A stretch of 33,433 nucleotides of DNA from a gamma proteobacterium symbiont of Ctena orbiculata. GTDB lineage: Bacteria; Pseudomonadota; Gammaproteobacteria; Chromatiales; Chromatiaceae. The DNA lies in the NCBI GenBank assembly GCA_003094535.1, contig NATV01000075.1, positions 1 through 33,433 of the forward strand, in the 5' to 3' direction. The notes beneath the pieces were generated by a model. The model was not told the DNA's origin, searched no databases, and was given only the letters and a program-made list of their open reading frames with translations. Both the position numbers and the translations under genes were made by a program. Positions 16,094-23,473 of the stretch are shown here, one piece after another. Position 1 is the stretch's first letter; each line of letters begins with the position of its first letter.

Positions 16094-16851
16094 GCGGCCA
16101 CCTGTTTCAAGTGGTCAGGTTTGGCCAACTCGTACAGCTCCGCCTGGGTAGTTTCATCCATCGCATTGGGATGACCGTCGAAGAAGACCTGCCCCTGGCG
16201 CAGGGCAACGATACGGTCGGCAAATTCCAGTGCATACTCCATCTGATGCAGGGTACAGACAACGGTTGCCTCATGTTGTCTCGCGGCGCTCTTGAGACTA
16301 TCCAGTACACTGCGGCTCATCGCCGGATCCAGACTTGCCACCGGTTCGTCCGCCAGCACCACTTCCGGCTCGGAGTGGAATGCCCTGGCGATGGCAACGC
16401 GTTGCTGCTGACCGCCGGATAGGGTTGAAGCGCGTCGATAGAGATGCTTCTCCTCCAATCCCACTTCTTGCAGAAGCTGACAAGCCCTGCGTTGATCCTT
16501 CCGAGGAAAGGATTTCAGCAGACTGCGCCAAAACCCGACCTGTGGCAGTCTTCCTGTCAGCACGTTATGCAGTACCGAGAGACGGGGGACCAGATGCAGC
16601 TGCTGATGGATCATGCCGACCTTTCTTTGAATCGTGCTGCGGGTTTTACGGCTGAGCTCGACACCGCCGATGACCAGGTGACCGCTGCTCGGAACCACGA
16701 CTCCGTTGACCATGTTCATGAGGGTTGTTTTGCCGGCTCCGGAGGGACCGAGCAAGACGCAAAACTCCCCCTTTTTTACATGCAGTGAGACATTGTCAAC
16801 TGCGCGTGTGCCGTCATTGTAGATACGACTTACCGAATTGAATTTCAACAT
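16090..16851 (-). CDS. phnC: PhnC, phosphonate ABC transporter ATPase
   Basis: 253-aa ATPase that powers import through PhnE. Walker A is G-P-S-G-A-G-K-T-T (35-43), the signature L-S-G-G-Q-Q-Q-R-V-A-I-A-R-A and Walker B V-V-L-A-D-E-P-V-A-S-L-D, the A-D-E-P-V-A-S-L-D form being characteristic of PhnC. It lies 63 bp after phnD and overlaps phnE by 4 bp. Phosphite/hypophosphite importers (PtxA, HtxD) are close relatives, but the surrounding C-P lyase genes make phosphonate the likely cargo. Confidence 0.95.
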   Translation of the reverse strand: MLKFNSVSRIYNDGTRAVDNVSLHVKKGEFCVLLGPSGAGKTTLMNMVNGVVVPSSGHLVIGGVELSRKTRSTIQRKVGMIHQQLHLVPRLSVLHNVLTGRLPQVGFWRSLLKSFPRKDQRRACQLLQEVGLEEKHLYRRASTLSGGQQQRVAIARAFHSEPEVVLADEPVASLDPAMSRSVLDSLKSAARQHEATVVCTLHQMEYALEFADRIVALRQGQVFFDGHPNAMDETTQAELYELAKPDHLKQVAA

Positions 16852-16914
16852 CTCGACACCTCGATAGTTGGTGGCACGGGGTGTGTGAGCACCCCATGCC
16901 AGAGACGGCAGTGC

Positions 16915-17835
16915 CTAGCGCTCCCCGGCCTTGCCGATCATGTCGGCCTTTACCTGTTTGGTCACCGCGGAGAGCTTGCCCAGCGCATCGAAGATCTTCT
17001 GGACGTCAAATTGAGTGTCGTAACGATCGACCTTCTTGCCGCCGTAGCCACGGATCTTGGCAGCATCGATCTTGGTGTGAATCTCACTGAAGGCTTGACG
17101 CAATGTTGCCTTCTGTTCGGAGGTCAGCCCCTTGTTCATCGCCAGCGGCGGATTGGGTATCGGCTGGGATTTGGCCAACGGCATGAACTTGGCGGGATCG
17201 ATGGCGCCTTTCTTCACCGCCTTGCCGAAAGAGTTGTAGGAGGCCGCGGCGGCATCCACCTTGCCTTCGGCCAATGCAGCCAAGGAGGCGGAGTGAGAAC
17301 CGGCGACTATGACCTTTTTGAGATCCTTGACCGGATCAACGTCGCCGGCGATCAACATGGCAACGGGAAAGTTAAAAGAAGAAGTGGAGTTCGGGCTGCC
17401 AAAGGCCATGCTTTTGCCCTTCAGATCGGAGATGCTTTTGATACCGCTGTCCTTGGCAACGAAGATGCCGGAGTAATAGGAGGCATCTCCCTTTTTCACA
17501 TCGACGGCTAGCAGGTCCACGCCACATTTGTCGTTGGCCTGGCCGAATGTCACTGCACCATACCAGGCGATATCAGCCTGGTCGTTGCACATGCCTTCGA
17601 CGACCGCAGCATAACTCGCTCCGGCACGCAGATCGAAGTGAATCCCGTAGTGTTCGGTAATCCCATTGAACACCGGCGCATAATCGGCCGTGATGTCGTT
17701 GGTACCGGTATCGGCCGGTACCATCAATACACGCAGGGGATTCGCTTTGGATCCATCAGGGAGGTTGGCAGCCAGCGCTGCACCGGATAACATAGCTGCG
17801 GCGATGCCCGCAGTTACAAGCTTGATCAGTTTCAT
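16915..17835 (-). CDS. phnD: PhnD, periplasmic phosphonate-binding protein
   Basis: 306-aa solute-binding protein with a clear Sec signal peptide (K-L-I-K-L-V, hydrophobic core, cleavage after A-L-A at about residue 22). The mature protein has the type II periplasmic-binding fold of the PhnD/SsuA-like family. Family landmarks are the P-A-D-T-G-T-N start, Y-G-A-V-T-F-G-Q, D-A-S-Y-Y-S and the ligand-loop S-P-N-S-T-S-S-F-N-F-P, which replaces the more usual D-P-x-S-T-S-G. First structural gene after the regulator phnF (30 bp). The preferred phosphonate cannot be told from sequence. Confidence 0.94.
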   Translation of the reverse strand: MKLIKLVTAGIAAAMLSGAALAANLPDGSKANPLRVLMVPADTGTNDITADYAPVFNGITEHYGIHFDLRAGASYAAVVEGMCNDQADIAWYGAVTFGQANDKCGVDLLAVDVKKGDASYYSGIFVAKDSGIKSISDLKGKSMAFGSPNSTSSFNFPVAMLIAGDVDPVKDLKKVIVAGSHSASLAALAEGKVDAAAASYNSFGKAVKKGAIDPAKFMPLAKSQPIPNPPLAMNKGLTSEQKATLRQAFSEIHTKIDAAKIRGYGGKKVDRYDTQFDVQKIFDALGKLSAVTKQVKADMIGKAGER

Positions 17836-17865
17836 TACTTTTCCTCGACAGTTAGGTAATGTTGA

Positions 17866-18597
17866 TTAGGGTTTGACGGACAATTGCGTGGCATCGCCTC
17901 TAAACCGCGTTACCACATACTCAACCGGTTTCTGGCTATCGATCGCCACATTCACACTTTTGACCCGCAACACCGGCATATGGCGGGGAACGTTCAGCAG
18001 AGACGCGTCATCCGATTCGGGGAGCACGGCACTGATCAAACTCTCACTGCGCTGCAATTTCGTGGCGCAGTGTTGTTGCAGAAACGCGTGCAGCGAACCA
18101 CCGTGGTAGCTTTCCAGCACTTGGGGACAGGCGGTCAAAGGCAGGAAGTGGGAGATCACGCAAAAAGGCCTCCCTTCCACCTCTCTGAGGGTTTCCAGGA
18201 ATATCACTTCACAACCCTCCGCAAGCTTTAAGCGAGCAGCCACGCCGCCGCTCGCCAGCACAACCTGTTTGCGGATAACCCGGCTGTGCGTGGTTACCCC
18301 GAGGGCTTCCAGTGTCTCGGTAAATCGGGTTTGAGGATTGATGGCATAATCGATAGCCGGGGCGAGAACATAGACGCCTTTGCCATGACGGCGTACCACT
18401 AAACCTTCAGCCACCAATTCGTCAACGGCCCGGCGCAATGTATGGCGATTGACGTTGAAGCGCTGTGCCAGATCCGCTTCGGTGGGCAGGACATCACCCG
18501 CTTCATAAAAGTTCTGTATCTCCTGACGGAGCATCTGGCTGATCTGGCGATAGACCGGCAATGAACCGTCGCCGCGTTGTATATGCCGTACAGACAT
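17866..18597 (-). CDS. phnF: PhnF, GntR/HutC-family repressor of the phn operon
   Basis: 243-aa transcription factor. The N-terminal winged helix-turn-helix (about 10-75; L-P-T-E-A-D-L-A-Q-R-F-N-V-N-R-H-T-L-R-R-A) is of the GntR type, and the C-terminal part (about 95-240) is a UTRA effector-binding domain with F-L-E-T-L-R-E-V-E-G-R-P-F. It is the first gene of the operon. HutC-type PhnF proteins elsewhere repress their own operon and respond to phosphate or phosphonate-related ligands; autoregulation through the inverted repeat at 18606-18621 is inferred. No convincing PhoB box was found upstream. Confidence 0.92.
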   Translation of the reverse strand: MSVRHIQRGDGSLPVYRQISQMLRQEIQNFYEAGDVLPTEADLAQRFNVNRHTLRRAVDELVAEGLVVRRHGKGVYVLAPAIDYAINPQTRFTETLEALGVTTHSRVIRKQVVLASGGVAARLKLAEGCEVIFLETLREVEGRPFCVISHFLPLTACPQVLESYHGGSLHAFLQQHCATKLQRSESLISAVLPESDDASLLNVPRHMPVLRVKSVNVAIDSQKPVEYVVTRFRGDATQLSVKP

Positions 18598-18605
18598 CTA
18601 GATCA

Positions 18606-18621
18606 CCTCGTGGTTACGAGG
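18606..18621 (-). promoter_or_regulatory. Inverted repeat overlapping the phnF ribosome-binding site
   Basis: CCTCGT (18606-18611) and ACGAGG (18616-18621) form a perfect 6-bp inverted repeat with a GGTT spacer (AACC on the transcript). In the phnF mRNA the 3' arm is A-C-G-A-G-G, immediately followed by TGATCTAG and the ATG, so the Shine-Dalgarno GAGG is inside the stem. It may be a DNA operator for PhnF or an RNA hairpin that dampens phnF translation. Confidence 0.5.
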
Positions 18622-18700
18622 CGAACGGTACGCGCCAAATGTTACAAACCTGTAGTGGATTAAATTACGGTTCTGTGAAGACCGGCAAGCATCTCCGGCA

Positions 18701-18712
18701 ACTGCATGCAGT
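18701..18712. promoter_or_regulatory. Perfect 12-bp palindrome ACTGCATGCAGT upstream of phnF
   Basis: The 12 bases read identically on both strands and lie in the 142-bp gap between the end of the gsp operon and phnF, about 104 bp before the phnF start. Such a site suits a dimeric regulator upstream of the phn promoter. I cannot assign a protein to it, and a 12-bp palindrome can also occur by chance. Confidence 0.35.
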
Positions 18713-18739
18713 GTCTGACTTGAACTCTTGTCCCGATTC

Positions 18740-19303
18740 TCAGCGATTTGATTTTCTAATTGGCGCCTTCCTTTTCACCTGTCTGCCCTTTTTCACCGGT
18801 TTTTCCTCGAGTTCCAACTTCAATACCAGTCTCACGCCTTTGCGTACAACGGTCGCACTTTCGCTGTCGACTGATTCCACCTTCCAATCGTTCTTATTCA
18901 TACCCTGGGAAACACGGTACAGCTCGTTTGTCTCCAGGTCGCGGATGATCGCAACCTTGTTTTGCGGCATCAGGGCGACACCTTCCAACTTCAAGCGCAG
19001 TGGTTTGCTGGCTGTCCGGCCAGCCGCCTTGGGTTCAGGTTCAGCAGGCGGCAGCCTGCCCTCTACAAACAGCGGCCTTTGCGTTATCTCGCTATAGGCC
19101 TTTATCGAGATCGGCACAAATCCAACCATTCCATCGCGATTGCCGTTTTCCTTTGAATTAGCCTGATCGGCTGTATGCTCAGCCACGGAAACCGTTGGAT
19201 TGAAGAGCGACCGCCATTGGAAATAAAGGTTGGCGCCCATAGCACCCATCGCCAACAACAGCAGCAGGGTCAGGCTATTGATGCTGTTTGTCCAGCTGCT
19301 CAT
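18740..19303 (-). CDS. GspC/GspN-like inner-membrane linker of the type II secretion system
   Basis: 187-aa protein with a short cytoplasmic N-terminus, one transmembrane helix (about 10-30) and a periplasmic part. Residues ~70-160 resemble the HR domain of GspC (I-T-Q-R-P-L-F-V-E-G-R, then L-R-L-K-L-E-G-V-A-L and V-A-I-I-R-D), which contacts the N0 domain of the secretin. There is no PDZ domain; the protein ends in a basic tail (K-P-V-K-K-G-R-Q-V-K-R-K). In compact gsp operons of this type the last gene is often named gspN or gspC. ATGA overlap with gspM. Confidence 0.8.
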   Translation of the reverse strand: MSSWTNSINSLTLLLLLAMGAMGANLYFQWRSLFNPTVSVAEHTADQANSKENGNRDGMVGFVPISIKAYSEITQRPLFVEGRLPPAEPEPKAAGRTASKPLRLKLEGVALMPQNKVAIIRDLETNELYRVSQGMNKNDWKVESVDSESATVVRKGVRLVLKLELEEKPVKKGRQVKRKAPIRKSNR

Positions 19304-19896
19304 GAATCACCGCTCTTGAGGTAACCCACCACCAGAAAATCCAGCTCCAACACTCTTATGGCTTCCGTCAGCTGCTGCTTATTCGGCAGTCTCCTGCGTG
19401 CAAGATTCCTGCTGCGCAAGGTTATGTTGTCGATGAAGAGATAGGGTTTCTGGGTCTCCAGTTGATGCAGGATCTTGGTAAGGTTCTCCAGTGTACTCTT
19501 CATCCTGACGCGTATGGCAACCCCTCGCAGCATTTCGTCCTGAGAAACCTGCACTGTCTGGGTGCTTATGATTTCACCTCGTCCGGCTGAAACGACCTGC
19601 TTGATTTTGCGCTGCAGTTCCGCATTGGCCAAGGAGTCGGTCTTGCTTTGCAGGTAGCGCAGGTCTGATTTCTGGTTCAGCTTTAGCTTGTTGAATTCCA
19701 GCTGGTATCGATCGTCTTGCACAGCAATACGCCGATAGCGTTGGGTCTGGAACTGCGTATCCTCGATCTGTCCCTCATATCTCTTGTTCATAGACCAGAC
19801 CGGATAAATCAACAAAATCAACAGCGCAGCCACCAGCAACAACAAAATGCTCCCGGCTAATGCACGTGATTGCCTTGGCGTCAGGGAGGAGAGCAT
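19300..19896 (-). CDS. gspM: GspM-like type II secretion protein (T2SSM_b/PilO type)
   Basis: 198-aa bitopic inner-membrane protein: TM helix at about 15-35, a coiled-coil stretch at about 40-95, then a periplasmic ferredoxin-like domain with K-P-Y-L-F-I-D-N-I-T-L-R-S, the typical core of the T2SSM_b family. It is expected to pair with GspL in the assembly platform that links the ATPase to the pseudopilus. It starts directly before the gspL stop (no gap) and overlaps the gspC-like gene by 4 bp. The sequence is closer to the PilO-like group than to classical Vibrio/Pseudomonas GspM. Confidence 0.85.
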   Translation of the reverse strand: MLSSLTPRQSRALAGSILLLLVAALLILLIYPVWSMNKRYEGQIEDTQFQTQRYRRIAVQDDRYQLEFNKLKLNQKSDLRYLQSKTDSLANAELQRKIKQVVSAGRGEIISTQTVQVSQDEMLRGVAIRVRMKSTLENLTKILHQLETQKPYLFIDNITLRSRNLARRRLPNKQQLTEAIRVLELDFLVVGYLKSGDS

Positions 19897-20973
19897 CTAA
19901 CCCTTACCCTCCTTGTTGCTTACCAGCTCTGCAGATATGTGGAAGCGTTCCGTATTGCTCTTTTTACTTCGGGTAACCGGGGATCTGAAAGTTACATTTT
20001 GAAACAGTTTCGATGTCTCCAGGATAGGAATCAGAGAGGCGGATGAGGTCGACTGTCCATGCAGATGAAGCGAATTATCCCTGACCTCGAAGTTGCTGAC
20101 CCAAGTGTCATTCGGTATCAGCAGGGTAAGTTCCAGCAGGATCTCGAGTACAGATACCGAGTTTAGTTTTTTCTCTTCCAGATAGCTGTTTTCTTGCTTT
20201 GCTTTTGTCACCAACTCCCGAAGGGCGGCAACCTGGTTCGCTTTCGACCTGTAGTCATCGAGTTCAATCTCAAGCTGTTTTGCCAATACCGATTTTTGCC
20301 ATACCGGCAGGATCATGTTTCCGACCAAAAGAGGCAGCATGATTAAAAACAGCATCAGATTGACCAGGCGGTAGCGTTTACGTGGTTTCTCCCGTTTCTC
20401 CGGCGGCAGCAGGTTGACCTCGTTCAAATCAGGGTTGATCTCTTCGCAGGGAGAGATGGCGTTGATCCGTACATTGTTCTCCTCCAGCTGTTTCAGCGCC
20501 AGAGAGATCTTATCGATGGGTGCCAGAATCAAAGTGATATCCAGGGTGCGATTCTGCTTGTCACGGGCATTGATCACATAGTCGTAATAGACCTGGTCAG
20601 CGTTGAACGGGGTCTGTCGGTCCATCTCGAAAGCGAGTACTTCGCGCAGATTCTCTTCCGTCTCCAAGGGTAGCGAAACCTTCTTGAATAGATATTTTTT
20701 AGGCTCCAGGCAGAGCCTGATCGCACTGGCTGAGTTGACCACCCTTCGGTGTTCCGCGTCATTGAAATCAATGATCCGAAGATAGTTTTCCGCCACCTCC
20801 GCACCGCTCATGCCCTGGTTGACTATGCGCAGCGTCTCGTCCTTGTAGAGCAGTTGCGCTGGCTTGCCGCCACGAAGAAGCGCCCGAACCCTCTCCGGCA
20901 TCAGCGCAGTGATCTCACCACTCCACCAATACCAGAAATTTTTCAGTTGATATATCAGGGATTGCCTAGCCAT
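19897..20973 (-). CDS. gspL: GspL-like type II secretion protein with a PilN-type C-terminus
   Basis: 358-aa protein expected to recruit the GspE ATPase to the membrane. The cytoplasmic part (1-195) resembles a GspL/PilM-like domain, with F-E-M-D-R-Q-T-P-F-N-A-D-Q-V-Y-Y-D-Y-V as the most recognisable stretch. One TM helix follows (about 202-225, L-M-L-F-L-I-M-L-P-L-L-V). Then come a coiled coil and a PilN-like domain (W-V-S-N-F-E-V to F-Q-N-V-T-F). It therefore reads as a PilM-PilN fusion performing the GspL role. It begins 26 bp after gspK. Confidence 0.87.
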   Translation of the reverse strand: MARQSLIYQLKNFWYWWSGEITALMPERVRALLRGGKPAQLLYKDETLRIVNQGMSGAEVAENYLRIIDFNDAEHRRVVNSASAIRLCLEPKKYLFKKVSLPLETEENLREVLAFEMDRQTPFNADQVYYDYVINARDKQNRTLDITLILAPIDKISLALKQLEENNVRINAISPCEEINPDLNEVNLLPPEKREKPRKRYRLVNLMLFLIMLPLLVGNMILPVWQKSVLAKQLEIELDDYRSKANQVAALRELVTKAKQENSYLEEKKLNSVSVLEILLELTLLIPNDTWVSNFEVRDNSLHLHGQSTSSASLIPILETSKLFQNVTFRSPVTRSKKSNTERFHISAELVSNKEGKG

Positions 20974-20999
20974 CGAAAGATTCTAACGGGTTTTCATGT

Positions 21000-21875
21000 T
21001 CATAACGAATCATGCCAGGAACGAATCGAATAAGGTGAGTCATCCTGGCTTCTGATGTCGATATCAACCAGCAACTGCGTCCTTGCCCCCTGCCTGGAAA
21101 CCGCCTCAACCCAAACTCGATAGACCGAGGCGGAAGCGTCCCCGCCGCCTTCGTCCATCTCCGGATCCTCGGCGTCAATGTCGCTGTAACCTGGCGGCCC
21201 GGAAAGCATGTCACCCGCCTCCAGCTCTCCCTTCAGCAGGGATCTCAGCTCATCCGACACATAGTTATAATCCACAGTTCCTGTATCGGAATAGAGCGTG
21301 ACAAAGGGGCGCAGCCGGTCGACCTTGGCCGCATCGAAACCCATCACATAGGCAAGTTCATCGATACTCGCCAGATTGCGTCCTGCAGTATCAAAGGCGT
21401 AGCCCGCACTTCGATAATCCGGGTCCTCCGCGCCGTTGAGGTGTCGCAAATCGTCCCCGTCCCGCCAATCGATCAACCGATAGGCAAGCGCTTCCTGTTC
21501 CTGGAAATCATCGGCTATCAAGGCAAACAGATTGACCAGCTGATCCGCTGTTGTCTTGTTGAGGTCCAGCAATCCCGAAGAGTTGCGAATCGAGATCCTG
21601 AGCTCGCCCTGGTCGGATTTGATTTGCTGGACCTGACCGTTACTCCTCCAGCGCTGCTCCGGATCGCTGACCATCAATTCGATAATCGACCGGTTGACGC
21701 CACTCTCCGCCAGCAGCCTTGAGCGCAGTGCATCGATTGCGTTCGTCGTGAGCCTGGTTTCCACTTTTGAGTGCGTGGCAAAACTGGCGGCGACGATAGT
21801 CAACAGGGCGACCAGCCATAGCACCAGAACTAGGGCAACTCCCTGCTGACCACTGGCTCTCCTCATGGCTATCAT
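21000..21875 (-). CDS. gspK: GspK, minor pseudopilin
   Basis: 291-aa pseudopilin, the largest of the minor ones as in other systems. A short leader ends at Gly12, followed by V-A-L-V-L-V-L-W-L-V-A-L-L-T. As usual for GspK, the conserved Glu at position 5 of the mature helix is absent, which suits the tip subunit. The body contains the helical insert typical of GspK (I-D-W-R-D-G-D-D) and an acidic stretch near 255 (D-I-D-A-E-D-P-E-M-D-E-G). GspI, GspJ and GspK form the pseudopilus tip. ATGA overlap with gspJ. Confidence 0.92.
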   Translation of the reverse strand: MIAMRRASGQQGVALVLVLWLVALLTIVAASFATHSKVETRLTTNAIDALRSRLLAESGVNRSIIELMVSDPEQRWRSNGQVQQIKSDQGELRISIRNSSGLLDLNKTTADQLVNLFALIADDFQEQEALAYRLIDWRDGDDLRHLNGAEDPDYRSAGYAFDTAGRNLASIDELAYVMGFDAAKVDRLRPFVTLYSDTGTVDYNYVSDELRSLLKGELEAGDMLSGPPGYSDIDAEDPEMDEGGGDASASVYRVWVEAVSRQGARTQLLVDIDIRSQDDSPYSIRSWHDSL

Positions 21876-22594
21876 CTTCGCGGCCTCACTACCACCGGAT
21901 AGTCCTGGTGGATACGGAAAAAGCTCTCCCGAATCCCGCCTTCGTCGTCGTCCGGGAGGATTCTCAGTCCGATCAGAGCGGGATAGTGTGCCGAGTTGAC
22001 CTCCCAGCTATTGTGCCAGTCTGCCCTTTCCTGGTCCCGTTTGTTGCCGAAATAAGAGAACTCCACCGCCTGCAAACCCGACATAAGGACCCGACGGGCG
22101 CCGTTTTCAGGCAGGGTCAGAGCCGAGGTTTTCGGATCCATCGGGGCAAAATAGAGTACCAGGCTCGATCCCTGCTGCGGTGTTCTCTCCTCCACCAGAA
22201 GATACTCGAAAAGACCGCCGGCACTGTATTGTTGTGGCGATTTCGATATGAACTGAAGCTGACTGGGCTCACCCTTGATGGCCAGAAGGCGCTGGTTCTG
22301 ATCACGCCATACCAGGGGTACGATATGCTGAACCATGGATGCCACCCTCTTTTGTATCAGGTGCTCATGCAAAATCGCATCACCATGGCTGGTCAGACTT
22401 TCCCAGCCTTTAAGATTGACAAAAAGCATGCTCACCGAAGTGGTCATGATGATTGCCAGCAGCAACAACGCAACCATGACCTCCAACAAGGTGAATCCGC
22501 TGCTTCGGCGGACCACAGCCGCCGCTTTCCCGTGCGCCACCCCGGTTTCACCGCTTGCCTGTTGTGTTGGGATCGATCGTCTAGGGATTGTCAT
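21872..22594 (-). CDS. gspJ: GspJ, minor pseudopilin
   Basis: 240-aa pseudopilin with prepilin cleavage motif G-F-T-L-L-E-V-M-V-A-L (cut after Gly33, Glu at +5) and a 33-residue leader that is long for the family. ATG 22594 is preferred over a longer frame to 22636 because it limits the overlap with gspI to 14 bp; an even later, non-ATG start giving a shorter leader is possible. Family core features, including F-S-Y-F-G and L-P-A-like I-G-L-R-I near the end, are present. Part of the tip complex with GspI and GspK. Confidence 0.9.
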   Translation of the reverse strand: MTIPRRSIPTQQASGETGVAHGKAAAVVRRSSGFTLLEVMVALLLLAIIMTTSVSMLFVNLKGWESLTSHGDAILHEHLIQKRVASMVQHIVPLVWRDQNQRLLAIKGEPSQLQFISKSPQQYSAGGLFEYLLVEERTPQQGSSLVLYFAPMDPKTSALTLPENGARRVLMSGLQAVEFSYFGNKRDQERADWHNSWEVNSAHYPALIGLRILPDDDEGGIRESFFRIHQDYPVVVRPRR

Positions 22595-22985
22595 GAACAA
22601 GCCCCATGCGTGTGAACGACAACTCTCTTTCTCCACCCGGTGCCGGCCATACGATCGTGATCGTCTCTTCGACGGGTAACAGCGGTGTCGTCAACTGCTT
22701 CTCATTGTCCCATCCACTATGGGGCTGGCGCAGGTAGCGCCAGCTGAATCCCCCCGCTTCGCTCCCCTGTTCGTTCAAGTCGCTGTTCTGTTTATCCGCC
22801 GCCATTTGATCAAGCCGCGTCTGCGCAATCTGCACAGCCCTCAGATAGTCCGCAGATACCTGGTGGTTGCGCAGGGTTGTGGCGTTGATTCTGAGGATCA
22901 CGCTCATGGTCATGCTGAGAATGACAAACGCTACCAGCACCTCGATCAACGACATGCCTTCAGACTTGGAACGGATCACTCGCAT
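22581..22985 (-). CDS. gspI: GspI, minor pseudopilin
   Basis: 134-aa pseudopilin. The prepilin peptidase site is Gly10 followed by M-S-L-I-E-V-L-V-A-F-V-I-L; Met at +1 is common in GspI and Glu is at +5. The remainder has the small GspI fold with A-Q-T-R-L-D-Q-M in the helix and an E-R-E-L-S-F-T end. It overlaps gspH by 26 bp upstream and gspJ by 14 bp downstream, consistent with coupled translation of the tip subunits. Confidence 0.92.
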   Translation of the reverse strand: MRVIRSKSEGMSLIEVLVAFVILSMTMSVILRINATTLRNHQVSADYLRAVQIAQTRLDQMAADKQNSDLNEQGSEAGGFSWRYLRQPHSGWDNEKQLTTPLLPVEETITIVWPAPGGERELSFTRMGLVHDNP

Positions 22986-23466
22986 TCAACTCATCCGGTT
23001 CGACTACCTGGACCCGGCTTGTCAACCAATCCACGGTGATGGCAAATCGCCGACCACCGTTATCGAGGATCAACAACCCGCCACTCGAACTGCCGTCAGG
23101 AAAGAATTTGAAAACCAGGATCGGATTATCGTTTATCGAGGTGCTGCTTTCATCCCGGGTAAACTGCAAACCTTGAGGAAGATGCCTGACTTCACCACTG
23201 TTGACATGATCGCTTTTGTAGGCGTTGTTCGCTAGATCGAACTCTACCTTCGAGGGCAGGCCGGTAAGGATCGCGGTCTGCTGGACATAACGAATCTCCT
23301 GCGCCAGATCCCGCACCGCCGCCTTCAGTTTCAGCGAGGGAAACGCCCTCTCGAACAGCGGCGGGGTCAGCCCGGCGAGCAGCCCCAGCAACAGCAGGAC
23401 CAACATCAGCTCGATGAGGGTAAATCCCCTGGATGGTGTTCGCCCGAGTCCAGCTTTCGCTCTCAT
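22960..23466 (-). CDS. gspH: GspH, minor pseudopilin
   Basis: 168-aa pseudopilin with leader M-R-A-K-A-G, cleavage after Gly14 and the helix F-T-L-I-E-L-M-L-V-L-L-L-L-G-L. The body (A-V-R-D-L-A-Q-E-I-R-Y-V-Q-Q-T-A) is typical of GspH/FimT proteins, not of the shorter GspG, which also carries a calcium-binding C-terminus that is lacking here. ATG 23466 has GAGG five bases upstream and starts 7 bp after the gspF stop; a TTG at 23484 in the same frame is less likely. Confidence 0.9.
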   Translation of the reverse strand: MRAKAGLGRTPSRGFTLIELMLVLLLLGLLAGLTPPLFERAFPSLKLKAAVRDLAQEIRYVQQTAILTGLPSKVEFDLANNAYKSDHVNSGEVRHLPQGLQFTRDESSTSINDNPILVFKFFPDGSSSGGLLILDNGGRRFAITVDWLTSRVQVVEPDELNASDPFQV

Positions 23467-23473
23467 TGCCGCC

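Noticed and set aside
18598-18739. PhoB box for the phn operon
   Set aside because: I looked for paired TGTCA-type repeats at 11-bp spacing on both strands and found no acceptable match; phosphate control may act elsewhere or through PhnF.
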